Shown here: positions 25,351-32,863 of the stretch, piece by piece
How the letters are laid out: every line of letters starts with the position of its first letter
Numbering within the stretch: the first letter of the stretch is position 1
DNA from: a virus
IMG/VR virus record: IMGVR_UViG_3300025102_000024
Location: 1 to 61,894 of that record
Reading direction: 5' to 3' (one strand)
DNA: 61,894 nucleotides
The notes under the pieces: model-generated
The model's input: only the letters and a program-made list of their open reading frames with translations
Told to the model about the DNA's origin: nothing
The model's database searches: none
Program-made: the position numbers and the translations under genes

Positions 25351-25384
25351 TATTTATATTAACAAATCTTTACAAAATTGTCAA
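25351..25384 (-). promoter_or_regulatory. Combined early and late promoter of psbA
   Basis: Minus strand: TTGACA (25379-25384), 17 bp, TAATAT (25356-25361), running directly into TATAAATA (25351-25358). The sigma70 -10 and the T4-type late motif overlap, so both host and phage-modified polymerase could start near the same base. Confidence 0.83.
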
Positions 25385-25393
25385 TAAGTATTA

Positions 25394-27817
25394 TTACTTA
25401 TTCTTTGCCATCCTCTTAATTTTGTTGATTGTCTTCTGTTTATTGACTACTGCATCTATCTCTGGATCACCTGTAGGAGGCATGGAATTTGCACTTGCAG
25501 GATCTAATTTCTTATATCTATTTGCCTTTTTACCATACTCTGGATGAAATCCATTTATCATCTTAGGTGGTGATTCAGCAGGAAACTCAGGTGCAATCTT
25601 TTTGTTCTCTAAGAATCTTCTCTTAATTAACTCATAGGTAGATTCTTCTTTCTTAGGTATTACAGGATGAGACTTAAAGTATGCTTCATTAATCCATTTT
25701 TCATTTTCCTCTTGTAATATCTCATTAATTTTAGACTGAAGCATATTACTTTTAACACCATGTTGATCTTCCATGAATACGATTGAGTCTCCTTCAATAT
25801 GTTCTTTCCTTGTTACATTATACTTTTTACCATTGAAAAGGAATGAATACATATTAGGATTTTTACCCCAATACTGCTCTAATTCTTTTGCACCCATCTT
25901 CTTATAATCATTCAAGGCATGACCAAAGGCATGCTTACCATTACCAATCAATTCAAGAACTCCGTTCATTTTTTCCTGAGACTGAATTACATTATGATTG
26001 ATAAAATCTTTAGTCCATGATGTTCTTTCTTGTGGTTTGAATGGTTGAGGACCACCAATGTTCTTATTAAATAACTTATCCATGTCTTGGAAGTTTGTTT
26101 CTGGTTTTTTATTCTTATCTTTATATCTTTGACCAGGACTTACCTTGTAAGTTTTTTGTTTTGTCTCTGGTAAAATAACTGGTTGAGTTAAATGTCCGAA
26201 GATTTCTCTCTTTCTTTCAAGAGATAATCCCTCTTCCATACCACCACGATTAGTTGTGCTACCAAGTGGTCTACCACCTTGGCCTCCTTGATTGATTTTA
26301 ATTTTACTATTGGGAACTTTTACTTTATACTTCATGGTAGGTGAATTATATAAACCACCATGTTGATTTGCACCTGTAATACCTGTTTTAGCAGCAATAA
26401 CACCACCCACGACTACAGGAATACTACCTGCACCTAGTGAATCCAATTCAATTCCTGCTGCTGTTAAAGCAGCACCGAGTGGTGTATCTTCTGCTCCTTC
26501 TACACTACCACCTGGTCTAAATTCATAATTTTTTTCAATAGTCCAATTCTGTCCATTACTATTTTTAAAGTCTTCAAAATCAATTTGTACATTATTATGA
26601 ATCGAATTATCTAATCCAGGTCTGTCATAAACTTTATCTTGAAGTCCCTTTGTCACCGCATCTTTTGCTAAGTCCCACATTAACTCACCAACTGTCGTGG
26701 CATCACTGTTTGGAGGTTTTTGTGCTAATGGTTTATTTGCTCTGTCAGGATTATTTTGAACTTCTAATGCTTTTTTAATTGCATCATTTACAATAGGATC
26801 ATTCCTCACATCATTTAATGCATTTAAATCCCTATCTGAAAATTCGTTTGTAACATCAATCCTTTCATCAGAACCATTCGGGTTCTTTTTAAGAAAATCA
26901 TCATACTTGTTGAGCATGTTTGCTGAACTTTCCATGCGAGTTATCTTACCCAAATTTTCAATGACACCATCCATTACATCATCAAACTTGTCACCTAAAA
27001 AATCTTTTAATTGATCAATACCATCCTCAACATTTTTGTCAAAAGAATCTCCAAAATTCCTAAGACCTTTTTTTATCTTATCAAGCATTGCAGAGAAGTT
27101 ATCACCTGCTTGCTTATCTAATGGTGTAGCATCTGGAACTTCTCTTGGTTCTTTCTTAGAAACACCAGTTAGAATACAAGGGTATCTACCATATGCGTCA
27201 GGTGTTGCTGATGGAGGACCTGGATAGAATGCACGATATGAATAAGTAGCTGGATCGTTGGTGTTGCCATTTGCCTTTTTAATATCCCTAAACCAAAGTG
27301 CTTGCTCAGTCGTCAACTGCCCGTAAGAATAGAATGTACCAGTACCTGATCCACCACTTCCAGATGATCCATCCCAATCAGACAACTTACCATCAATACG
27401 ACCAAGGTTTACCATTCTACGATCTGATTCACGAATATATCCAACCATCGTCCAAGGATAAGACCATGTATAATACATGGCTGCCATTGGTCCTAAAACA
27501 TAACTTGTATCTCCTGGTGGTTCTTCTGTTTTTACATATTTTCCGTCCGCATGAACACCACCTGCATTAAATAAACCTGTTGTATCTCTTGCTTCTGTTG
27601 AATTGGTTGGATTTTCTCCTATATTATAATCTGTTTCGTCTGTCTCACCATCTGTAATTGTTTCAAAAGAATTACCTTGTGGATTACTAGGATCTCCTTG
27701 AAAAACAAATGCAGTATTATTTCTTGGCATATCCTCATCAAGCATAGAGAGTTTTTCATTCAACTCTGTAGACTTTAAATGATTTTTTAATTTTGAAAAA
27801 GTTTTTTTCTTTGCCAT
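25394..27817 (-). CDS. Large conserved cyanophage protein, probable virion component
   Basis: Predicted 807 aa. The N-terminus is basic (MAKKKTFSKLKNHLKSTELN). Central features are a membrane-free YVLGPMAAMYYTWSYPWTMV stretch, a Gly/Ser linker (GSSGSGGSGTGTF), a helical LDKIKKGLRNFGDSFDKNVE region, a short hydrophobic GAGSIPVVVGGVIAAKTGI, and a Lys-rich C-terminus ending KRMAKNK. It is built like other large structural proteins of cyanophages, with low-complexity linkers and several domains, but no enzyme motif is visible. It has a late-type motif upstream and the psbA promoter right after its stop. Confidence 0.75.
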   Translation of the reverse strand: MAKKKTFSKLKNHLKSTELNEKLSMLDEDMPRNNTAFVFQGDPSNPQGNSFETITDGETDETDYNIGENPTNSTEARDTTGLFNAGGVHADGKYVKTEEPPGDTSYVLGPMAAMYYTWSYPWTMVGYIRESDRRMVNLGRIDGKLSDWDGSSGSGGSGTGTFYSYGQLTTEQALWFRDIKKANGNTNDPATYSYRAFYPGPPSATPDAYGRYPCILTGVSKKEPREVPDATPLDKQAGDNFSAMLDKIKKGLRNFGDSFDKNVEDGIDQLKDFLGDKFDDVMDGVIENLGKITRMESSANMLNKYDDFLKKNPNGSDERIDVTNEFSDRDLNALNDVRNDPIVNDAIKKALEVQNNPDRANKPLAQKPPNSDATTVGELMWDLAKDAVTKGLQDKVYDRPGLDNSIHNNVQIDFEDFKNSNGQNWTIEKNYEFRPGGSVEGAEDTPLGAALTAAGIELDSLGAGSIPVVVGGVIAAKTGITGANQHGGLYNSPTMKYKVKVPNSKIKINQGGQGGRPLGSTTNRGGMEEGLSLERKREIFGHLTQPVILPETKQKTYKVSPGQRYKDKNKKPETNFQDMDKLFNKNIGGPQPFKPQERTSWTKDFINHNVIQSQEKMNGVLELIGNGKHAFGHALNDYKKMGAKELEQYWGKNPNMYSFLFNGKKYNVTRKEHIEGDSIVFMEDQHGVKSNMLQSKINEILQEENEKWINEAYFKSHPVIPKKEESTYELIKRRFLENKKIAPEFPAESPPKMINGFHPEYGKKANRYKKLDPASANSMPPTGDPEIDAVVNKQKTINKIKRMAKNK

Positions 27818-27829
27818 TATAAATTAATC

Positions 27830-28360
27830 CTATACTTTATTTATTATAACATCAGCACTTGGATATGTTACTGTACCTGATGGCCATGCTACCACAGTTA
27901 TTCGATTTGTGCTAGCTGAACCATTTACAACTTCAATGCCATGCCAAATATCTGGGTTGACCCATACAAATCTATTTGGTTTTGGTTCGATTATTGATCC
28001 ATCACAATCTTTAAACTTTAAATTACCACCCCATGATGTATCCCATGCAGGGTGTATGTAGTAAATATATCCACCATCTTCTCTGTGATATCCACCATTA
28101 GAAGGATCAGATGATTCTACATTAATATCTTTAGGTAAAACATTAAGAGAAGAAAATAATTTAATCTCACTCTCCCAGTCAGATTGCCACAAGTTAAGTG
28201 TGATTAATTTTTCTTTTATCCAAGAATTGATTTCAGTATGAAGAGAAGTTCTATTCTCAGAATACTCAGATGCATTTAAATAAGAACCTATACCAGATTG
28301 AATATAATTCCACTTACTACTATCTAAAAAATTATCTATACTAATTGCTGCTACACTCAT
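27830..28360 (-). CDS. 2OG-Fe(II) oxygenase-like protein (P4H/Tpa1 type, variant site)
   Basis: Predicted 176 aa. The C-terminal half has the prolyl-4-hydroxylase-like layout: YHREDGGYIYYIHPAWDTSW, GGNLKF, PNRFVWVNPDIWHGIEVV and R153 (TNRITVVAW). The metal site reads H92-R-E94-D95 with distal H140, so it is HxE (or H-x2-D) rather than the usual HxD. It may be active with a carboxylate variant or changed in function. It is the third member of this superfamily in the window and lies between the hli cluster and the 807-aa protein. Confidence 0.75.
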   Translation of the reverse strand: MSVAAISIDNFLDSSKWNYIQSGIGSYLNASEYSENRTSLHTEINSWIKEKLITLNLWQSDWESEIKLFSSLNVLPKDINVESSDPSNGGYHREDGGYIYYIHPAWDTSWGGNLKFKDCDGSIIEPKPNRFVWVNPDIWHGIEVVNGSASTNRITVVAWPSGTVTYPSADVIINKV

Positions 28361-28382
28361 TTACACAAATACTTTTAAGTAT

Positions 28383-28487
28383 TTATGTCTCTATCATAGC
28401 AGACATCATAACAACGAAGAGAGTTGTTAATATTACTGTCCCTGAGAATATCATAATAAACATTTGAAGTATTGTGGATACATTCAT
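28383..28487 (-). CDS. Tiny single-span membrane peptide
   Basis: Predicted 34 aa (MNVSTILQMFIMIFSGTVIL then TTLFVVMMSAMIET), hydrophobic almost throughout. The ATG overlaps the TGA of the upstream 44-aa gene (ATGA). It is the last gene of the hli-led chain. It looks like the low-molecular-weight subunits of photosynthetic complexes in size and plan, but I do not match it to any. Confidence 0.6.
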   Translation of the reverse strand: MNVSTILQMFIMIFSGTVILTTLFVVMMSAMIET

Positions 28488-28618
28488 AATATACCTGCAT
28501 ATGCAGTAGTAGATAACCCGTATAGAGACACAAAAACTATCATCCAAGAAAATATTCTTGGAACATATTTGATTGATGGTGGTTGTTTGTATGCTTCCAT
28601 TACGTCGTGGTAATTCAT
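28484..28618 (-). CDS. Small membrane peptide
   Basis: Predicted 44 aa: a polar N-terminus (MNYHDVMEAYKQPPSIKYVP) then one span (IFSWMIVFVSLYGLSTTAYA). ATGA overlaps link it to both neighbours. The 'AYA' near the end could be a signal-peptidase-like site, but almost nothing follows it. Function unknown. Confidence 0.62.
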   Translation of the reverse strand: MNYHDVMEAYKQPPSIKYVPRIFSWMIVFVSLYGLSTTAYAGIL

Positions 28619-28719
28619 CCTAATAATCCTGCAGATCCTGCTGTAATTCCCACAGTCAGGAAGAATAAAAATTCAAATACAGGCATAAATCCTGCGTTCT
28701 TTAGTAAAAATTGAGTCAT
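28615..28719 (-). CDS. Tiny membrane peptide
   Basis: Predicted 34 aa: MTQFLLKNAGFMPVFEFLFF then LTVGITAGSAGLLG. A strong GAGGAG ribosome site lies 12 nt upstream. It has one hydrophobic span with a Gly/Ala-rich end. It is translationally linked to the next gene by an ATGA overlap. Not recognised. Confidence 0.65.
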   Translation of the reverse strand: MTQFLLKNAGFMPVFEFLFFLTVGITAGSAGLLG

Positions 28720-28748
28720 TTGTGCTTGTGCTCCTCAGCTATTATTGT

Positions 28749-28823
28749 TTAAGAAAATACGAACGGTAGTCCGTTGATTGCAGTGAATGATACTGCACAT
28801 GCGAATAAAATTTGGTAAATCAT
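28749..28823 (-). CDS. Very short membrane peptide (24 aa)
   Basis: Predicted 24 aa, MIYQILFACAVSFTAINGLP and then FVFS. The AGGAG ribosome site lies in the last codons of the upstream gene, 8 nt before the ATG, which supports translation. The length is comparable to the smallest photosynthetic subunits. It could still be a chance frame. Confidence 0.5.
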   Translation of the reverse strand: MIYQILFACAVSFTAINGLPFVFS

Positions 28824-28825
28824 TT

Positions 28826-28987
28826 TTATGCTCCTTGGTATACTGGTGACATTACTCCACCTTCGGGATCGTCATCGTCATCATCATCTACTCTTAAAAA
28901 CAACTCCAACCCTACAAGGAATGCTAATGGATAAAAACACCATAGTATTGCCATGAAGGGTGAGATGTTTGTTGCTTCAGCGATCAT
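28826..28987 (-). CDS. Small membrane protein with a poly-Asp tail
   Basis: Predicted 53 aa: one span (FMAILWCFYPLAFLVGLELF) followed by LRV and a run of seven Asp (D34-D40), then PEGGVMSPVYQGA. The single span plus acidic tail is the same plan as the proteins at 390 and 43714. The ATG overlaps the TGA of the upstream gene. Function unknown. Confidence 0.65.
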   Translation of the reverse strand: MIAEATNISPFMAILWCFYPLAFLVGLELFLRVDDDDDDDPEGGVMSPVYQGA

Positions 28988-29082
28988 ACGAATACGTTAG
29001 TAGTTGTACTTGCAATTACTGCTATCATAAAAATATAAGGTACAACTTTAAATGGTACTGGTTGTCTCTTCACTGAGTTCAT
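28984..29082 (-). CDS. Tiny single-span membrane peptide
   Basis: Predicted 32 aa: MNSVKRQPVPFKVVPYIFMI then AVIASTTTNVFV. A basic N-terminus precedes one span, so the N-terminus probably stays cytosolic. It is joined to the hli-like gene upstream (TAATG) and the acidic-tail gene downstream (ATGA). Not recognised. Confidence 0.62.
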   Translation of the reverse strand: MNSVKRQPVPFKVVPYIFMIAVIASTTTNVFV

Positions 29083-29195
29083 TATACGATACCTGGTATA
29101 AGTTGACCTGTTGCTAAGTAGATGCCACCGAATAGAACGAATGCGAACATTGCTGGTCTACCGATTGCTCTCTCGAAGATATCTTTGTTGTTCAT
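29082..29195 (-). CDS. hli: Divergent high-light-inducible (Hli-like) protein
   Basis: Predicted 37 aa: MNNKDIFERAIGRPAMFAFV then LFGGIYLATGQLIPGIV. It keeps the Hli frame (E-R..GR.AMF...G...TGQ.IPG) but replaces the usual ENGRxAM with ERAIGRPAM, so a conserved chlorophyll-binding position (the N of NGR) is changed. The ATG overlaps the upstream stop. It may bind pigment weakly or pair with the other Hli proteins. Confidence 0.75.
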   Translation of the reverse strand: MNNKDIFERAIGRPAMFAFVLFGGIYLATGQLIPGIV

Positions 29196-29338
29196 TAGAC
29201 GAAACCTGGAATGATTTGTCCTGTTGTTAGGTAAGCACCTAATCCTGCGATGATGCCAAGCATTGCGAATCTGCCATTAAGCTTCTCTGCAAAAAACTTT
29301 TCCTTTTCAATTGTTCTTGTTTCTGTTTTATTTGTCAT
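29195..29338 (-). CDS. hli: High-light-inducible protein
   Basis: Predicted 47 aa from the ATG at 29338 (MTNKTETRTIEKEKFFAEKL), then NGRFAMLGIIAGLGAYLTTG and QIIPGFV. The E-x-NGRxAM chlorophyll-binding motif is intact. Hli proteins bind chlorophyll and carotenoid and protect photosystem II assembly from light damage. The start overlaps the upstream hli stop (TAATG). Confidence 0.9.
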   Translation of the reverse strand: MTNKTETRTIEKEKFFAEKLNGRFAMLGIIAGLGAYLTTGQIIPGFV

Positions 29339-29445
29339 TAGAATATACCTGGAATAAGGTTTCCTGTTGTTGCGTATGCACCGACTGCTGCTACGAAACC
29401 AAGCATTGCTGCCCAACCGTTAAATCTTTCTGCTTCTGGAGTCAT
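29338..29445 (-). CDS. hli: High-light-inducible protein, minimal form
   Basis: Predicted 35 aa: MTPEAERFNGWAAMLGFVAA then VGAYATTGNLIPGIF. It is almost only the membrane helix. The usual NGR is NGW here (FNGWAAM), as in some known cyanobacterial Hli proteins. An AAGG ribosome-site-like stretch lies upstream. It is the third of five hli genes. Confidence 0.85.
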   Translation of the reverse strand: MTPEAERFNGWAAMLGFVAAVGAYATTGNLIPGIF

Positions 29446-29491
29446 GAGTTTGTACCTTTTATTAATTGTGAATTGTGAATTGATCTTCATT

Positions 29492-29617
29492 TTAGAAGAA
29501 TCCTGGTGCTATCCATCCGAATAGACCATAGTTGATTGTGCCGATTACTAAACCAAGCATTGCAAGACGACCATTGATCTTCTCAGCATATTTCCAATAG
29601 GAATGATTTTTATCCAT
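29492..29617 (-). CDS. hli: High-light-inducible protein
   Basis: Predicted 41 aa: MDKNHSYWKYAEKINGRLAM then LGLVIGTINYGLFGWIAPGF. The AEKINGRLAM motif is intact; the helix end differs from the other copies (GLFGWIAPG instead of TTGQIIPG). The ATG overlaps the upstream stop (TAATG). Confidence 0.88.
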   Translation of the reverse strand: MDKNHSYWKYAEKINGRLAMLGLVIGTINYGLFGWIAPGFF

Positions 29618-29814
29618 TAGAATATACCTGGAATGATTTGACCTGTGGTTGCATATGCACCTAATAATGCAACGAAACCAATCATAGCCCAACGACCATT
29701 AACTTTCTCTGCATTTTGTGGATATCCTTCATAGGATACAGACTCATCAATATATGGACGAGTTTCAGTTGGAAAGGCATTTTGTCTTCCACCACTTTCA
29801 GTTGTAACAGTCAT
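29617..29814 (-). CDS. hli: High-light-inducible protein, first gene of the hli chain
   Basis: Predicted 65 aa. The soluble N-terminus (MTVTTESGGRQNAFPTETRP, YIDESVSYEGY) precedes AEKVNGRWAMIGFVALLGAY and ATTGQIIPGIF. This is the longest copy and the promoter-proximal one, under a consensus sigma70 promoter at 29842-29870. The chlorophyll-binding motif is intact. Phage Hli proteins are thought to protect the photosystem during infection. Confidence 0.92.
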   Translation of the reverse strand: MTVTTESGGRQNAFPTETRPYIDESVSYEGYPQNAEKVNGRWAMIGFVALLGAYATTGQIIPGIF

Positions 29815-29841
29815 TTAAGTTTTATTAATTTATGTAACAAT

Positions 29842-29870
29842 ATTATATATAAAATATTAAATTTTGTCAA
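29842..29870 (-). promoter_or_regulatory. Consensus sigma70-type promoter of the hli chain
   Basis: Minus strand: TTGACA (29865-29870), 17 bp, TATAAT (29842-29847). A full consensus match, 27 nt before the first hli ATG. Confidence 0.88.
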
Positions 29871-29880
29871 ATATCTTAAC

Positions 29881-29896
29881 ATACGGATATCCGTAT
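29881..29896. promoter_or_regulatory. Perfect 16-bp palindrome beside the hli promoter
   Basis: ATACGGATATCCGTAT is a perfect inverted repeat whose near edge is 10 bp from the -35 box (upstream). It could be an operator or activator site for a dimeric regulator. No regulator gene is recognised in the window. Confidence 0.45.
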
Positions 29897-29901
29897 ACAT
29901 T

Positions 29902-29927
29902 AAAAAAGAGGGTCTAAACCCCCTTTT
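29902..29927 (-). terminator. Terminator of the glycan cluster
   Basis: Minus-strand stem AAAAGGGGG/CCCTCTTTT (with one U-G pair), 6-nt loop, T run. It overlaps the stop codon of the GT25 gene and separates the glycan cluster from the hli promoter. Confidence 0.82.
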
Positions 29928-30717
29928 ATTGTTGATTCTGTATCGGTTCTGTCACACGACCCAGATAAGGATCGAAATTCATTAGTTTGTCTATCGGAAC
30001 ATCTACACCTGATTGCAACCACCAATTTGTCAAAGCATTATAACTTGCCTTGTGTATCGCATCTACATGCTCTGGGTGTATTGAAGAACCCAGTTGCACT
30101 TTGTATAGAAATATAGGAATTGCATATGTATTACCTGAGTTGTATATCAAATCATCTGCAACTGCTCTCGGTTTCACACCATTATCAAGTTTATACTTAT
30201 CATCTCTACAGTGAAGTCTTATAAGTTTCTCTGCGTGATGACGATTAATAATATAGCAAGCAGTTGAAAAATCATTTACAAATCTACGATGTAATGTAAC
30301 ATGTAGTCCTCCAGTACAGATGATTGCTAGTTGTATTACATCCCAATCATATGGAATTTGCGATATAAAATTGCTCCAAGTAAAATTCCAGCACTTGACA
30401 ATTTCCAAATCAATATCATCTTCCATGATGATCGCATAAGGAGTATCAGATGTTTCATACCAATGTTTAATAGCTTTTAAATGTGATGTAGTACAACCAA
30501 CCTCACCAGATGTCATCTGTTCTGGGTATCTACCTTTTAATATATCACCTAGATCATCATTACGACCATCATATGCAGACACTCTCTCATAGTTTTCAAT
30601 CTCCCAATACTTAAAGAGATTCTCCATATATTCTTTTCTTTCTGGTTGTCCATCAAGGTTGATATAATATATCGGACCAATATTCTTTAACTTGTGAACT
30701 GATTTATTTTTATCCAT
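29926..30717 (-). CDS. GT25-type glycosyltransferase
   Basis: Predicted 263 aa with the GT25 (LPS/beta-galactosyltransferase) signature: PIYYINLDGQPERKEYMEN, then RVSAYDGR, SGEVGCTTSHLKAIKHWYET and the catalytic-type acidic motif AIIMEDDIDLE. The C-terminal part (STACYIINRHHAEKLI, ADDLIYNSG) also fits. GT25 enzymes add hexose to lipopolysaccharide or protein hydroxylysine. It is the last gene of the glycan cluster. The real acceptor is unknown. Confidence 0.88.
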   Translation of the reverse strand: MDKNKSVHKLKNIGPIYYINLDGQPERKEYMENLFKYWEIENYERVSAYDGRNDDLGDILKGRYPEQMTSGEVGCTTSHLKAIKHWYETSDTPYAIIMEDDIDLEIVKCWNFTWSNFISQIPYDWDVIQLAIICTGGLHVTLHRRFVNDFSTACYIINRHHAEKLIRLHCRDDKYKLDNGVKPRAVADDLIYNSGNTYAIPIFLYKVQLGSSIHPEHVDAIHKASYNALTNWWLQSGVDVPIDKLMNFDPYLGRVTEPIQNQQ

Positions 30718-31502
30718 TAGACTGTGTATACTGCTCCGTGCTGATAGGTAAACCCTTGAACTGGTTGAATGTGCTTTGATGGCATGAATAGATTGACACC
30801 TAAAAACTTAATTGGTGCATCTCCCCATCTCTTAGTGTATATACCACCATTCTCGTCAATCATATTATAGAATGCCATATACTCACTTGTCAAGAACCAA
30901 TCAACTTTTCCTAACTCCCAGTTTGTATAATACATCCAACGATCAGGTATGTTGTTTGGATATTTTTCATTCACTAAATCCCATAGACCCTCTACAACCT
31001 TCTCATTATCCTGTTGAACAGCAGGAGCTACATACCCATACCAACATTCATTTTCCTTTGCCCACTTGAATATATCGTATCCTAGAGGGGTCTGAATGAA
31101 TGAGTCTGTATCTAAACGAATGTAGTATTCATATTGCTGAACAATTGGAAATTTATAAACTTCACCAGAAAACATTCGACACATATGACGGTATCCCATT
31201 GAGAAACCAGGATGACCCCACTCAATAGGACCATTACCGTGTGTAGGATGTGGATAGAACTCTGGTATATTATCTGCAATCTCTTTTGAATAGTCAGGTG
31301 TTTTAAATTCTATAATTTTATATTTTAAGTCTAAATTTGTTTTGACTTTTGGCATGTATTCTATGAATGATTCTTCAATGAATACTAATACATCTGTACT
31401 ATCAGTATACTTAAGGAGATTTTCTTCTAGTAATGATAGAGACTTATTAAATTCTTCAATGTCTTTATCAGATGATCTGACGAGGTAGATAATACAATTC
31501 AT
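30717..31502 (-). CDS. GT15-like mannosyltransferase
   Basis: Predicted 261 aa from the ATG at 31502 (ATGA overlap with the upstream stop); an in-frame ATG at 31514 is also possible. It closely follows the fungal KRE2/MNT1 pattern: YEYYIRLDTDSF (the DxD-type site), ENECWYGYVAP, YTNWELGKVDWFLTSEYMAF, GGIYTKRWGDAPIKFLGVNL and FMPSKHIQPVQGFTYQHG. Known GT15 enzymes are alpha-1,2-mannosyltransferases using GDP-mannose. This type is rare outside fungi, so its presence here is notable. It would match the mannose-pathway genes in the cluster. Confidence 0.82.
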   Translation of the reverse strand: MNCIIYLVRSSDKDIEEFNKSLSLLEENLLKYTDSTDVLVFIEESFIEYMPKVKTNLDLKYKIIEFKTPDYSKEIADNIPEFYPHPTHGNGPIEWGHPGFSMGYRHMCRMFSGEVYKFPIVQQYEYYIRLDTDSFIQTPLGYDIFKWAKENECWYGYVAPAVQQDNEKVVEGLWDLVNEKYPNNIPDRWMYYTNWELGKVDWFLTSEYMAFYNMIDENGGIYTKRWGDAPIKFLGVNLFMPSKHIQPVQGFTYQHGAVYTV

Positions 31503-32863
31503 ATCATTTGCCATTCTTTATAGGGTATCATGTTTGGACTATGGGTTTGTATAAAAGACTTTGGATAGAATACTTTATTGTTTGGTTGATTCTTATCTAA
31601 GAAAGCAGACCAGAAACTAAAAGTAGATACATGCAAAATGTGATACTCACATTCTACCATCTTTTTAAGAGAAAGGAAAGCATCATCTTCTATGATAGCA
31701 AAAGCATTTGGAAATGTCTCATCAAACCATTTTATTTTTTCTTTTGCCTTTTCATTGTCATCAGAGAATATGAATACTAATACATTCTCAGGTATTCGTT
31801 TGAAGCACTCAATATAAAAAGAGTCATCAACATATCCATTTACATGATCATCAGCAGCACGAGTGCAGAATCGAAGATGTAAGGATGCAGTGTTTGGTAC
31901 AGAAAGATCTGTCACAGATAATTGGTCTCTTACATAATCAAGCTCATCACAATCACTAAATCGAAACATATCATTGATAACAAACTTTGTATCATATGTT
32001 GTTTCTAAATTTCCTTTCCAATTTAAATTAGGAAATGTAGATTCGATCTTCTCATGACTACCATCATGTCCACCTAGTAAACGATCTGAATTATATGATG
32101 AGGGATATTTGCCTCCTCCATTCCACAAATCCCAAGTTCCAAAGAATGGTTTTGATATATCATGTTTCTTACAAAAAGAAATTACCTCTGCCATCTGAAA
32201 CAAATTATTTCCTAGACCACCATGTAATGTAGCACTCACATCATATGATGCAATGTTAACAGGCATATAAGAATCATCACCGACATTTAAATTTACCTTT
32301 GATAGTATATCAGTACTATATTCTTTATCTTCAAAAAATTTAATTGAATCTACCATAATAAAATTATTAGGATATTTCTTCTTCATACTATCAGCTATCT
32401 GATAATATTCATTGTAGTAATTTTCGATTGATACAAATGATGTACAGTCACTATGATTAGGAAATTGATCAACTGCATATCGGTTATGACCAATACCAAG
32501 TGTTCTATCTTTTACATTACAAGGATTACGATAACCCCAAGATATAAACAATGACCATAGAGTATTGAATTTATTCCCCTTCATACATAAAAACTTCATC
32601 TGTGGATGAAGTTCTATAAATTCTGGTATGTATTTTAAATATGAATGAGTAATATTAGTTGTAGTATCAATAAGTGAAACTCTTCTAAGTCTCTCCTCTT
32701 TTGAAAGACTTTCTGAATTCCAAATTAAACAATCATCATTCCAATTTTCAAAACTATTTTGATACTTCCTACCCCCATCTTTATATTTGACAGGTATATG
32801 ATTTTTCAATATCTGATGCATTCTTAAAAATCCACATGCACCTGTACCAATTACATGAAACAT
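31499..32863 (-). CDS. Two-domain protein: possible sulfotransferase-like part plus GT11-like fucosyltransferase
   Basis: Predicted 454 aa from the ATG at 32863 (TAATG overlap). The N-terminal ~210 aa begins MFHVIGTGACGFLRMHQILK, a glycine-rich loop like that of sulfotransferase/P-loop proteins, and lacks a clear GT motif. The C-terminal ~240 aa is GT11-like: ATLHGGLGNNLFQMAEVISF, SLHLRFC, VFIFSDDNEKA and LHVSTFSFWSAFL. GT11 enzymes move L-fucose (or a related sugar) onto glycans. The HxRRGD of classic members is HLRFCTR here, so activity is uncertain. The sulfotransferase reading is tentative. Confidence 0.65.
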   Translation of the reverse strand: MFHVIGTGACGFLRMHQILKNHIPVKYKDGGRKYQNSFENWNDDCLIWNSESLSKEERLRRVSLIDTTTNITHSYLKYIPEFIELHPQMKFLCMKGNKFNTLWSLFISWGYRNPCNVKDRTLGIGHNRYAVDQFPNHSDCTSFVSIENYYNEYYQIADSMKKKYPNNFIMVDSIKFFEDKEYSTDILSKVNLNVGDDSYMPVNIASYDVSATLHGGLGNNLFQMAEVISFCKKHDISKPFFGTWDLWNGGGKYPSSYNSDRLLGGHDGSHEKIESTFPNLNWKGNLETTYDTKFVINDMFRFSDCDELDYVRDQLSVTDLSVPNTASLHLRFCTRAADDHVNGYVDDSFYIECFKRIPENVLVFIFSDDNEKAKEKIKWFDETFPNAFAIIEDDAFLSLKKMVECEYHILHVSTFSFWSAFLDKNQPNNKVFYPKSFIQTHSPNMIPYKEWQMI

